DNA from: an uncultured Muribaculaceae bacterium
GTDB taxonomy: Bacteria > Bacteroidota > Bacteroidia > Bacteroidales > Muribaculaceae
Assembly (NCBI GenBank): GCA_910583775.1
Contig: CAJTYD010000011.1
Location: 1 to 45,805, forward strand
DNA: 45,805 bases
Direction: 5' to 3'
The position numbers and the translations under genes were made by a program. Under the pieces are notes generated by a model. The model saw nothing but the letters and a program-made list of their open reading frames with translations, was not told the DNA's origin and searched no databases. Shown in pieces: positions 35,259 through 42,789 of this stretch (positions are counted from its first letter, which is position 1; each line of letters begins with the position of its first letter).

Positions 35259-35735
35259 TTATTGTATCTGGGCTTCCGAGTCGAATACTTTCTGAGCCTG
35301 ACGGGCGCGGAATTCGTCGAGCTTGCGTTTCATCTCGGGGTCGGTCACGGCGAGGATTTCGACAACGAGGAGGGCGGCGTTTTTGGCGCCGTCGATGCCG
35401 ACGGTTGCCACGGGGATTCCCGGGGGCATCTGGACCATCGAGAGGAGCGAGTCGAGGCCTTCGAGGCTCTTCCCCTTCACGGGGACACCGATCACGGGAA
35501 GCGTCGTGAACGCGGCGACCACGCCGGCGAGATGCGCGGCGCCTCCGGCACCGGCGATGATGGCCGCGAAGCCGCGGTCGCGTGCCGACGACGCCCATTT
35601 CTCAAGCTCCGCGGGAGTGCGGTGGGCGCTGAGCACGCGCTTTTCGTATTCCACACCAAATTCATCAAAAACTGCAGTGGCCGCCGACATGACATTCCAG
35701 TCGCTTGTCGACCCCATCACTATTCCTGCTTTCAT
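35259..35735 (-). CDS. purE: N5-carboxyaminoimidazole ribonucleotide mutase (class I PurE)
   Basis: 158 residues, the usual size. Motifs are GIVMGSTSDWNVM, SAHRTP with the catalytic histidine, and AGGAAHLAGVVAAFT. Class I PurE rearranges N5-CAIR to CAIR and works with PurK, which is not encoded in this window. It is the first gene of the ten-gene purine cluster. No good promoter lies in the 200 bases before it; the nearest is at 36135-36165, upstream of a terminator, so expression may depend on readthrough. Confidence 0.96.
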   Translation of the reverse strand: MKAGIVMGSTSDWNVMSAATAVFDEFGVEYEKRVLSAHRTPAELEKWASSARDRGFAAIIAGAGGAAHLAGVVAAFTTLPVIGVPVKGKSLEGLDSLLSMVQMPPGIPVATVGIDGAKNAALLVVEILAVTDPEMKRKLDEFRARQAQKVFDSEAQIQ

Positions 35736-35933
35736 CTGTTGATTTCTTATATTGTTGTTATATTGTTGTTCTTTAACTTCTTATACCTGTAGGGGAATCT
35801 CCTTGCGGCGTTTTTCCCTTAGGATCAGATTTTGCTTCCGGCATAATAGGCCGCTATTTTCTTTTTTCATGTCAGAAAAGGAAATACATTTATTTCCGAG
35901 GCAGGAAATTTCCCTTTTCGGGGCAGGAAAATA

Positions 35934-36128
35934 GAAAAAAGCAGGCGTCGGACACACTTGTCCGACGCCCTTGTATCTCACACCGCTGCGTTCGCAAGCA
36001 CACACGTTTCCAAAGCCATACGAGTCGACTGGCGTCTCAGGCGTATCTGCGAAATGGTGTGAAAAGGATGCTTGCTCTTCATTACGGTTTTTATATTCTT
36101 GCCGATACCCGCACGGGCGGGTAAATTC
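35934..36128 (-). ncRNA. Candidate structured RNA (6S-like) or purE attenuator leader
   Basis: A Bacteroidetes promoter (36135-36165) and an intrinsic terminator (35935-35972) bracket about 195 bases without a credible gene. The RNA can fold into a rod at 35994-36075. Its stems are GCAAGCA with TGCTTGC, CACAC with GTGTG, and ATACG with CGTAT; a roughly 10 by 12 base internal loop separates the last two. A 5' hairpin ACCCGC/GCGGGT lies at about 36107-36122. A rod with a central bubble and a 3' terminator suits 6S RNA, but I could not run a covariance model. A termination-controlled leader for the purine genes is the alternative. Confidence 0.55.
35935..35972 (-). terminator. Strong intrinsic terminator upstream of purE
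   Basis: On the minus strand GGCGTCGGACA pairs with TGTCCGACGCC across a 4-base loop, followed by TGCTTTTTTC. It lies about 200 bases before the purE start codon and pointing towards it. Confidence 0.85.
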
Positions 36129-36134
36129 TTGTTG

Positions 36135-36165
36135 CAAAGTTAAAACAATTCTTTGGTTTTCACAA
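36135..36165 (-). promoter_or_regulatory. Promoter of the candidate RNA / purE leader
   Basis: Minus strand TTGT (36162-36165), 19-base spacer, TAACTTTG (36135-36142). Transcription should start near 36128. Confidence 0.75.
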
Positions 36166-36427
36166 GTGAAAAAACATGGTTCGCGCTCTTTTTAACTGTT
36201 TATGATCGGTAGAAAAAACTTTCTACTGATTGCAAACGATTTCAATTCCGTTCTTAGAAACGACTGTTTAAATTTATTTTCAAAGGCTTTTAAGGATCTT
36301 TCTGGCTATTTCCCTTTCAGGCAATCGCCTTGCATTCGGCATAACCCAAGGATTGGTCTCTGCCCTCATTTTTAGTCAGACGAAGCGAGAAATAGATTAG
36401 TTATATATTTAATTTTCTTGATTTTAA
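36166..36427. other. Gene-free AT-rich stretch
   Basis: No credible gene or RNA was recognised. A short inverted repeat, GGTAGAAA and TTTCTAC (about 36208-36228), is the only structure seen. The stretch separates the purine cluster from the plus-strand island. Confidence 0.5.
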
Positions 36428-36714
36428 TCCTCCCGCAGAGGTGCAGAGGGCCCGCAAAGGATTTTTCCGCAAAGCATTATCGATTGTAGATGCATCGCTT
36501 TGGGATGCTTCAGATGAGGAGATTGCGTCTTCGACTTTTAGAGCATGCAGAGTCAGTCGCTAAAACGATGCCGAATAACATAGCTGAATCCTCCGCGCGT
36601 CAGCCCTCCGCGCCCTCTAAAAGCCTAAGGCGCATCTCTAAATTGCGACAAACCGGAAACAAAAGCCTTTGCGGAAAAACCTCTGCGGGCCCTCTTGTCT
36701 CTCTGCGGGATGAT
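36428..36714. mobile_element. 287-bp inverted-repeat element (second MITE-like family)
   Basis: The ends are imperfect inverted repeats of about 48 bp. The left end reads ATCCTCCCGCAGAG, then AGAGGGCCCGCAAAGG, then TTTTTCCGCAAAG. The reverse complement of the right end is ATCATCCCGCAGAG, then AGAGGGCCCGCAGAGG, then TTTTTCCGCAAAG. The interior is also partly self-complementary (AGATTGCGTCTTCGAC-TTTTAGAG against CTCTAAAAGCC-GCGCATCT). It carries no transposase. It lies at the left border of the serpin island. Confidence 0.7.
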
Positions 36715-36787
36715 TTTTTAGAGTCTACATAAAGGGTTGAAAATGTTTTTGGAGTCAACCACCGATTTGGCTAAAAATTATCAGAAA

Positions 36788-36818
36788 TTTTTTTTTAGAA
36801 TTAAATTTTATATCTTAG
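36788..36818 (+). promoter_or_regulatory. Weak candidate promoter of the serpin island
   Basis: TATCTTAG (36811-36818) differs by one base from TAnnTTTG, and a T-rich stretch lies at the -33 position. No better match was found before the first gene of the island. Confidence 0.35.
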
Positions 36819-36944
36819 CTCCAAAATAATATAACGACGTTTTTTATTTGTAGCAAGAGTCTATTTGTGTTAATTGCAATACACTGATCGAGTTGTCGTT
36901 TTTTTGTCTGCATAAACTATATATCAACTTAAAATCAGATACTT

Positions 36945-37202
36945 ATGAAGCTCAAGTGTTTAAATTTCTTATTATTTGTCTTTTTTGTCTTTTGTTCATG
37001 CACATCTGAGACTGTTTCGGAAATGAGCTTGAATTGCAAAGACGGGAAAGAAGCGTTTCTTGACGGCGAAAAGGAGGCTATTCTGAAGTATGTCAGGGCC
37101 AATCACCGGGCCTTGACACGCTCCGGAGATATCCGGCTTCTCCCCTATGTCGTGAGTAATGGTCCCGTTGTGTATTCGGTCATTTATTTAAATGAGTGTT
37201 AA
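36945..37202 (+). CDS. Short orphan lipoprotein, possible C10-peptidase propeptide-like
   Basis: 85 residues. A hydrophobic start (MKLKCLNFLLFVFFVFCSC) ends in a probable lipobox cysteine (Cys19). The rest reads EAILKYVRANHRALTRSG, then LLPYVVSNGPVVYSVIYLNE, and stops after a cysteine. This resembles the N-terminal propeptide (Spi-type) region of Bacteroidetes C10 cysteine peptidases, in which the YVVNF strand continues into a GWxLISAD segment; here the protein stops at that strand. It could be a free inhibitor-like domain or a broken remnant. No continuation is seen in any frame downstream. It lies 41 bases before the serpin gene. The assignment is weak. Confidence 0.55.
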   Translation: MKLKCLNFLLFVFFVFCSCTSETVSEMSLNCKDGKEAFLDGEKEAILKYVRANHRALTRSGDIRLLPYVVSNGPVVYSVIYLNEC

Positions 37203-37243
37203 GTGGCAAAGTTAGTAAATAAGTCTAATTTAAATTATTAGTC

Positions 37244-38512
37244 ATGAAATATAAGATGAGATACTTTGGTTATGTAATTCTGTCGGGATTGTTGTTTTCC
37301 ATGAGTTCATGTTCCTCTGATTCAGAGGGCGGTTATATAGAGCCGAAGGCCTACGTTCCGATTGAGCTGAGTTCCGGAGAGCAGGCTATCACTGAATGCC
37401 AGACGGAGTTTTCCTTTAAGTTTTTTAAGGAGGCTCTCAAGAAGGATGAGAGGGAGTCTCGTCACAATACGGTTGTTTCACCTTTAAGCGCTTATCTCTG
37501 TCTTTCCATGCTTTCGAACGGCGCTTCTCCGGAGGCTCGGGCAGAGATGCTTGAAGTCCTTGCTCCCGGATTTGTCGATCTGACACAGCTCAATGATTTC
37601 AATAAGAAGCTTTTAAATGGGTTGGTTTCCATTGACAATTCTACAAAATTAAGTTTTGCGAATTCTTTCTGGTTTGATAAAAAAATATCGGTTAATAAAG
37701 ATTTTAAATCAGTTCTGAAGAACTATTACAATGCTCCGAGCGAGAACATTGATTTTTCAAGCGGTTCTTTCAGGAATAGAATCAATTCCTGGCTCAGCGA
37801 TGCAACAAAAGGGATGTTGAAGGAGGCTATACCTAACTACGTCAAACCACAGTGTTACTTTATAGCCAATTCCTTGTATTTCAAAGGACAGTGGCTTTTT
37901 GAATTTAATGAATCGGGCAGCCGTGAGTCGTTTTTCAGGAATTGGGACGGTTCTAATTCAAAGGTCATGATGATGAGACAAGGACCGGAACAATTTGATT
38001 ATGTCGAGGGTGAGGGAGTAAAGGTCTTGAAGATTATGTATGGCAACACTGCTTATTCGATCCAGATCATTCTCCCCGACAATAACGTAACCATGAAAAG
38101 GTTTGTTGAAGGCATAGATCAGGAGAAATGGAAACAGCTCAAAGATAATTATAGTCAGGAATGGGTCTATCTCGAACTTCCCCGTTTTGAGATGAACGGA
38201 GATTACGATATCGCCGATTTATTGCAGGCTATGGGGCTTGATAAAGTTTTTAGGGGCGGTGCTCTGAGTAACATGTCTTCGGATATCCCTGGCAGTGTCA
38301 TTCCGGTGGCACGTCAGTCAATTGTCCTGTCGGTCAGTGAGAGCGGTACAAAGGCCGCTGTAGAAACTTCGGTGAGCGGAGGTGTCACTGCTCCTCCTCC
38401 AAGCACATTTGAAAATCCTTATAAATTCATTGTTGACCGTCCGTTCCTGTTTGTAATAGAGGAAAAGAGCACCGGAGCCATTCTTTTCATGGGAAAGGTC
38501 GACTCTTTGTAA
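37244..38512 (+). CDS. Lipoprotein serpin (serine protease inhibitor)
   Basis: 422 residues. A lipoprotein signal ends at Cys23 (FSMSSC) and is followed by SSDSEGG, an acidic patch of the kind that directs lipoproteins to the cell surface. The serpin body (about 50-422) has VVSPLSAYLCLSMLSNGA, NSLYFKGQWLFEF and the C-terminal signature FIVDRPFLFVI. The hinge ESGTKAAVETS (366-376) fits an inhibitory serpin; counting from Gly368 as P15 puts P1-P1' at Thr382-Ala383, which would favour elastase-like proteases. It probably protects the cell from host or rival serine proteases. Its base composition is visibly more AT-rich than the purine and pyrimidine genes around it, suggesting separate origin. 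Confidence 0.93.
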   Translation: MKYKMRYFGYVILSGLLFSMSSCSSDSEGGYIEPKAYVPIELSSGEQAITECQTEFSFKFFKEALKKDERESRHNTVVSPLSAYLCLSMLSNGASPEARAEMLEVLAPGFVDLTQLNDFNKKLLNGLVSIDNSTKLSFANSFWFDKKISVNKDFKSVLKNYYNAPSENIDFSSGSFRNRINSWLSDATKGMLKEAIPNYVKPQCYFIANSLYFKGQWLFEFNESGSRESFFRNWDGSNSKVMMMRQGPEQFDYVEGEGVKVLKIMYGNTAYSIQIILPDNNVTMKRFVEGIDQEKWKQLKDNYSQEWVYLELPRFEMNGDYDIADLLQAMGLDKVFRGGALSNMSSDIPGSVIPVARQSIVLSVSESGTKAAVETSVSGGVTAPPPSTFENPYKFIVDRPFLFVIEEKSTGAILFMGKVDSL

Positions 38513-38552
38513 AGTAATAGATCCGGGAGGGAGTAACGATTTTTAAATGAGG

Positions 38553-38592
38553 AAAGAGGTTGTGTCTTGATTGTCGACACAACCTCTTTTTA
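38553..38592 (+). terminator. Bidirectional-type terminator between serpin and pyrB
   Basis: A perfect 14-bp stem (AAAGAGGTTGTGTC with GACACAACCTCTTT), a 9-base loop and a TTTTT tail. It lies 40 bases past the serpin stop and 30 bases past the pyrB stop, which faces it. On the minus strand the tail is TTTCCTC, so it may also end the pyrimidine transcript. Confidence 0.88.
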
Positions 38593-38621
38593 AGTGTTTT
38601 GGAGCTTGTTACTTAAGATAA

Positions 38622-39713
38622 CTACTGGCGGGGCTTGGACTCGCAGTAGACGCAGCGGTGCTTCTCGATGCCGTCGTCGCAGGGGCGGAAGAGCGTGTCG
38701 ACGTTCTCCATGTTGGAGATGCAGCGGCGGTTGGAGCACTGCAGCTCGTTGCGGAGCGTGCCTTCGGGGAAGAAGACGCCGTCGTTGGCGGGATTCTCCT
38801 TCGCCCATTTGAGGAGCGTGAGGATGAGGGCCATACGTACGAACTTGCCGTTTTCCACCTGGCGGAAATATGCGGCGCGCGGGTCTTTGTCGACCTCGAC
38901 GGTGATTTCGTTGACGCGGGGCAGCGGATGGAGCACGCGGAGTTCCGGACGGGCGTCCTTCAGCTTCTCAGGGGTTAGGATGAAGCTGTCCTTGAGGCGG
39001 TCGAACTCATCCTCGTCGAGGAAACGCTCCTTCTGGACACGGGTCATGTAAAGCACGTCGAGCTCAGGCATAACCTCCTCCATTGTGGAAACCTCCACGT
39101 ATGGGATTCCGTTTTTGTCGCAGACCTCGTGTTTCATGTAGTCGGGGAGACGCAGCTGCTCGGGGGCTATGAGAACGACCTTGACGCCCTCGTAGCGCGA
39201 GAGGGCCTTGATGAGGGAGTGGACGGTGCGGCCGAAGCGGAGGTCACCGCAGAAACCGATGGTGATGTTGTCGAAACGGCCGATCTCGCGACGGATCGTG
39301 AGAAGGTCGGTGAGGGTCTGCGTGGGATGGGAGTGAGAACCGTCGCCGGCGTTGATCACCGGCACGCGGGCGTTCATGGCGGCCACGAGCGCCGCGCCCT
39401 CCTCATAGTGGCGCATGGCGATGATGTCGGCGAAGCAGCTGATCACCTGGACGGTGTCGGCTACGGTCTCTCCTTTGCTCACGGATGTGTTCTTGGCGTC
39501 GGAGAAGCCGATCACATTTCCGCCGAGCTCCATCATAGCCGAGGTGAAGCTCAGGCGCGTGCGGGTTGACGGCTCATAGAAAAGGGTAGCAAGCTTTTTT
39601 CCCTTGCATACTTCGGCGTATTTCTCGCGGTTGCCGATGATGTCGAGGGCAAGGTCAATGATTTCCTCGGTCTCCTTGCGCGTGAGATCCGTAGGGTCGA
39701 TAAGATGTCGCAT
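38622..39713 (-). CDS. pyrB: Aspartate carbamoyltransferase catalytic chain fused to a PyrI-type zinc domain
   Basis: 363 residues. Residues 1-310 are the catalytic chain, with the carbamoyl-phosphate motif EPSTRTRLSF, GDGSHSHPTQTLTDL, and HPLPRVNEI. The last 46 residues or so (318-363) match the zinc-binding domain of the regulatory chain PyrI: CSNRRCISNMENV with Cys326 and Cys331 (Cx4C), then CVYC with Cys354 and Cys357 (Cx2C). The allosteric nucleotide-binding domain of PyrI is missing, and no separate pyrI gene is in the window. The enzyme starts committed pyrimidine synthesis from carbamoyl phosphate and aspartate. It is last in the operon, 19 bases after pyrE. Confidence 0.95.
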   Translation of the reverse strand: MRHLIDPTDLTRKETEEIIDLALDIIGNREKYAEVCKGKKLATLFYEPSTRTRLSFTSAMMELGGNVIGFSDAKNTSVSKGETVADTVQVISCFADIIAMRHYEEGAALVAAMNARVPVINAGDGSHSHPTQTLTDLLTIRREIGRFDNITIGFCGDLRFGRTVHSLIKALSRYEGVKVVLIAPEQLRLPDYMKHEVCDKNGIPYVEVSTMEEVMPELDVLYMTRVQKERFLDEDEFDRLKDSFILTPEKLKDARPELRVLHPLPRVNEITVEVDKDPRAAYFRQVENGKFVRMALILTLLKWAKENPANDGVFFPEGTLRNELQCSNRRCISNMENVDTLFRPCDDGIEKHRCVYCESKPRQ

Positions 39714-39732
39714 ATCTTGGTAATTTTGAAAT

Positions 39733-40368
39733 TTATTTCATCCAGCTTTCGTCGGAGGGGTTGTCGCGGAATTTGCGCAGACGGGCTTTGTCTGACTCGG
39801 GGATATAACCCTCGGCGACGGCCACTTCGAGAAGGGTGTCGAGGTTCGAAAGTGAAACATTCTTTACATTCGCCTCTTTGAGACGGTCGAGACCCTTCTT
39901 CATGCCGTAGGTGAAGATGCTTACCACACCGAGCACCTCGGCACCGGCCTCGCGGAGAGCGTCGACGACGTCGATGCAGCTTCCGGCGGTCGAGATGAGG
40001 TCTTCGATGACCACAACCTTCGTTCCGGGCTCGCAGCGGCCCTCGATGCGGTTGTTGCGACCGTGATCCTTGGCGCTTCCGCGCACGTAGCCCATCGGTT
40101 TGCCGAGGATCCAGGCGGCGATGGCGGCGTGGGCGATCCCGGCGGTGCTTGTGCCCATCAGAGCCTCGGCCTCGGAATATTCAGCCTTGACAGTCTCGGC
40201 GATCGCCTCCTCGACGATCTTGCGGGCCTCCGGGTCGGAAAGGATCAGGCGGTTGTCGCAATAGATGGGGCTTTTGATGCCGCTGGCCCAGGTGAACGGT
40301 TTGTCGGGGCTGAGGAAAACGGCCTTTATCTTGAGCAGCGCTGCTGCAACTTTTTCTGCTGTTGTCAT
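39733..40368 (-). CDS. pyrE: Orotate phosphoribosyltransferase
   Basis: 211 residues. The PRPP-binding signature VVVIEDLISTAGS is at about residues 118-130, and the N-terminal KPFTWASGIKSPIYCDNR orotate-site segment is intact. It makes OMP from orotate and PRPP. It lies between pyrF (55-base gap) and pyrB (19-base gap), so OMP formation and decarboxylation are encoded side by side. Confidence 0.97.
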   Translation of the reverse strand: MTTAEKVAAALLKIKAVFLSPDKPFTWASGIKSPIYCDNRLILSDPEARKIVEEAIAETVKAEYSEAEALMGTSTAGIAHAAIAAWILGKPMGYVRGSAKDHGRNNRIEGRCEPGTKVVVIEDLISTAGSCIDVVDALREAGAEVLGVVSIFTYGMKKGLDRLKEANVKNVSLSNLDTLLEVAVAEGYIPESDKARLRKFRDNPSDESWMK

Positions 40369-40423
40369 GTCTTTAATGTTTGTAAGTTTTAAGATTCAGA
40401 TTGAAATACACAGGAAGCCGGCG

Positions 40424-41119
40424 TTATCCGACGAATTCGCGGACTGCGCGGCGGAAAGCCTCCACAGGATCTTCGGCGGCGGTTATCGGTCGGCCCATCA
40501 CGATATAGTCGGAGCCGAGCTCGCGGGCACGCCCGGGGGTGGTGACGCGCTTCTGGTCATCCACAGAGCCTCCGGCGAAGCGGACGCCCGGGGTGACGGT
40601 AAGGAAATCCTTGCCGCATGCCTCCTTCACGATTCCGGCTTCCAGCGGCGAGCATACCACTCCGTCAAGTCCGGCTTCGGCGGCGTTTCTGGCGTATTTT
40701 ATGATCGTCTCCCCGATTCCGGCGTTGATCAGAAGCTCCTTCTGCATTGTCTCCTCGGAGGTGCTGGTTAGCTGGGTGACGGCGATCAGCAGCGGGCGCG
40801 TGCCGTCGGCGCGGGTGAGGCCCTCTTTGGCGGCGCGCATCATGTCGACGGTTCCGGCGGCATGGACGTTGACCATATCGACGTCAAGGGCCGAAAGCAC
40901 CTTCATCGCCTTGCGGACGGTGTTGGGGATGTCGTGAAGCTTGAGGTCGAGGAATATCTTGTGTCCGCGGCGCTTTATCTCCTTCACGATCTCATTTCCG
41001 GCACCGTAATAGAGTTCCATTCCGATTTTCAGAAAAGGTTTCTCCTCCTTGAATTTGTCGAGGAAGGCGAGAGTCTCCTCCGCGTTGGGGAAGTCGCAGG
41101 CTATAATCACATCTTTCAT
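40424..41119 (-). CDS. pyrF: Orotidine-5'-phosphate decarboxylase (short type)
   Basis: 231 residues, the short form. The active-site motif FLDLKLHDIPNT supplies the Asp-Lys-Asp residues. IACDFPNAEE, TPGVRF and IVMGRPIT complete the phosphate-binding barrel. It converts OMP to UMP. Many Bacteroides carry a longer form of about 270 residues with a different motif, so the short form and the order K-D-F-E are noteworthy. Its ATG overlaps the pyrD stop by four bases (ATGA). Confidence 0.96.
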   Translation of the reverse strand: MKDVIIACDFPNAEETLAFLDKFKEEKPFLKIGMELYYGAGNEIVKEIKRRGHKIFLDLKLHDIPNTVRKAMKVLSALDVDMVNVHAAGTVDMMRAAKEGLTRADGTRPLLIAVTQLTSTSEETMQKELLINAGIGETIIKYARNAAEAGLDGVVCSPLEAGIVKEACGKDFLTVTPGVRFAGGSVDDQKRVTTPGRARELGSDYIVMGRPITAAEDPVEAFRRAVREFVG

Positions 41120-42039
41120 ACTGTTCCAATTATGTCGGTTAATTTTTCAATCTTGTATTTGTCCATCGCCGCCGGGAGGGCGTCGATGATGTCCTTGCAT
41201 GCGTAAGGGTCGATGAGGTTGGCCGTACCGACCTCTACGGCGGAGGCACCGGCCATCATCATCTCGATCACATCGTCGGCCGTGGAGACGCCGCCGCATC
41301 CGATCACGGGGATCTTCACGGCGTTGGAGACCTGGTAGACCATCCTTACGGCCACGGGGAAGACCGCCGGCCCGGAGAAGCCTCCCATTGTGTTGGCTAT
41401 GACGGGGCGGCGCGTACGCAGGTTGACGCGCATTCCGAGAAGGGTGTTGATCAGACAGAGGCCGTCGGCGCCGGCATCTTCGGCGGCGCGCGCTATCGAG
41501 ACGATGTCGGTGACGTTGGGGGTGAGCTTCACCACGAGGGGCTTGTCGATCACCTTCTTCACCTCTTTCACCACTTCGGCCACGCTCTCGGGGCAGGTGC
41601 CGAAGCTCATGCCGCCGCCGTGAACGTTGGGGCAGCTGACGTTCAGCTCGATTATCTCCACCTGTTCCACCGGAGATACCAGACGGCATGTCTCCACATA
41701 TTCGTCGATAGAGAAGCCGCTGATGTTGGCCACGATGGGGTTGTGGAACACCTTCCGCAGTTTCGGAATCTCCTCGGAGATCACCTTGTGGATTCCGGGG
41801 TTCTGAAGACCTACGGAATTGATCATTCCGCTGTAGCATTCGGCCACGCGGGGCAGGGGATTGCCGAGGCGCGGGTGCAGGGTAGTGCCCTTTATGGCGA
41901 TGGCTCCCAGTATGTCGAGATCATAATACGCCTCCATGCCGTAGCCGAAGCCGAAACATCCGCTGGCAGGGATGAGGGGAGTGCGGAGCTCCACTCCGCA
42001 GACGCTCGTTCTGAGACGTTCGCAATCTTTTATTTCCAT
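41116..42039 (-). CDS. pyrD: Dihydroorotate dehydrogenase, type 1B catalytic subunit
   Basis: 307 residues. FMN-binding barrel with LIPASGCFGFG near the N-terminus, the catalytic-cysteine loop LNVSCPNVHGGGMSFG and the C-terminal IPVIGCGGVSTADD phosphate site. Type 1B enzymes use NAD+ through a partner iron-sulfur flavoprotein, PyrK, encoded just upstream with a 10-base overlap. It oxidises dihydroorotate to orotate in the cytoplasm. Confidence 0.97.
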   Translation of the reverse strand: MEIKDCERLRTSVCGVELRTPLIPASGCFGFGYGMEAYYDLDILGAIAIKGTTLHPRLGNPLPRVAECYSGMINSVGLQNPGIHKVISEEIPKLRKVFHNPIVANISGFSIDEYVETCRLVSPVEQVEIIELNVSCPNVHGGGMSFGTCPESVAEVVKEVKKVIDKPLVVKLTPNVTDIVSIARAAEDAGADGLCLINTLLGMRVNLRTRRPVIANTMGGFSGPAVFPVAVRMVYQVSNAVKIPVIGCGGVSTADDVIEMMMAGASAVEVGTANLIDPYACKDIIDALPAAMDKYKIEKLTDIIGTV

Positions 42040-42788
42040 ATCAGTTCATCTTTGGGGAATACCGGACCTGCCTTGCAGATGCCTTTGGGTCCTGACTTGG
42101 TTTCGAGCACACAGCACATGCAGATACCGAATCCGCATGCCATTCTTTCGTCGAGGCTCAGCTCGCCGGGGCCGTCGAGCTTCTCGCAGAGTGCGCGGAG
42201 CATAGGAAGCGGGCCGCAGGCATAGAAATAATCGTAGGCGAGATTTCCGCCAAGAATGGCGTCGGTGACGAAACCCTTCACGCCTTCGGAGCCGTCGGCG
42301 GTGGAGACGATCGTCTCGATGCCGTGAGCCTCGAGCATCGTCTTCATCACGATGTCGTCGGCGGTGTTGAAGCCTAATACGGCGAGCGGTTTCTTACCCT
42401 CCTCCCTGAGGCGGCGCGCCAGTCCCAAGAGGGGAGCGACGCCGATGCCTCCGCCAACGAGCAAGGGGCGTTCGCCCGATGCCTCCATGTTGAAGCCGTT
42501 GCCGAGGCCGGAAAGGATGTTGAGGCGTTTGCCGGGCTCCATACGCGACATCTCCTCTGTGCCGTCGCCCACCACGTCATAGAGCAGCAGGAGGCGTCCC
42601 TCGCTCCAGTCGCATACGGAGATAGGGCGGCGCAGGAACTTGCCTTCGATTTTGATGTTGACAAACTGGCCCGGTCTGGTGAGGTCGGAAGTATCGCCCT
42701 CGAGCACCATCTCCCATGTCTTCACCGCCAGCCGGCGGTTGGAGACGATCCGGAATGTCTTTTCTTTATATCTGTCTGTTTTCATCAT
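42030..42788 (-). CDS. pyrK: Dihydroorotate dehydrogenase electron-transfer subunit
   Basis: 252 residues from the start at 42788, chosen because the ATGATG there lies immediately after the pyrC stop. A start at 42806 would overlap pyrC by 17 bases and add six residues. The FAD domain has RPISVCDW, the NAD domain has LLVGGGIGVAPLL, and the C-terminal 2Fe-2S cysteines are in CGFGICMCCV and a later cysteine (GICKAG). It passes electrons from PyrD to NAD+. Confidence 0.96.
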   Translation of the reverse strand: MMKTDRYKEKTFRIVSNRRLAVKTWEMVLEGDTSDLTRPGQFVNIKIEGKFLRRPISVCDWSEGRLLLLYDVVGDGTEEMSRMEPGKRLNILSGLGNGFNMEASGERPLLVGGGIGVAPLLGLARRLREEGKKPLAVLGFNTADDIVMKTMLEAHGIETIVSTADGSEGVKGFVTDAILGGNLAYDYFYACGPLPMLRALCEKLDGPGELSLDERMACGFGICMCCVLETKSGPKGICKAGPVFPKDELIWK

Positions 42789-42789
42789 A

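Noticed and set aside
35934..36128. TPP riboswitch suggested by a CTGAGA segment
   Set aside because: The second conserved TPP element (ACCTGA type) and the expected helices are missing.
35781..36137. 118-codon minus-strand frame upstream of purE
   Set aside because: It crosses a strong terminator hairpin and a structured RNA region, and its translation shows no motif or signal peptide. A non-coding RNA explains the region better.
36490..36732. 80-codon plus-strand frame
   Set aside because: It lies within the inverted-repeat element and its translation follows the repeat; no start signal or homology was seen.
38602..38616. GAGCTTGTTACTTAA near the pyrB end, 14 of 15 identical to the end of the 24992-25384 element
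   Set aside because: Similarity stops after 15 bases and no partner end or interior is present. It may be chance or a remnant.
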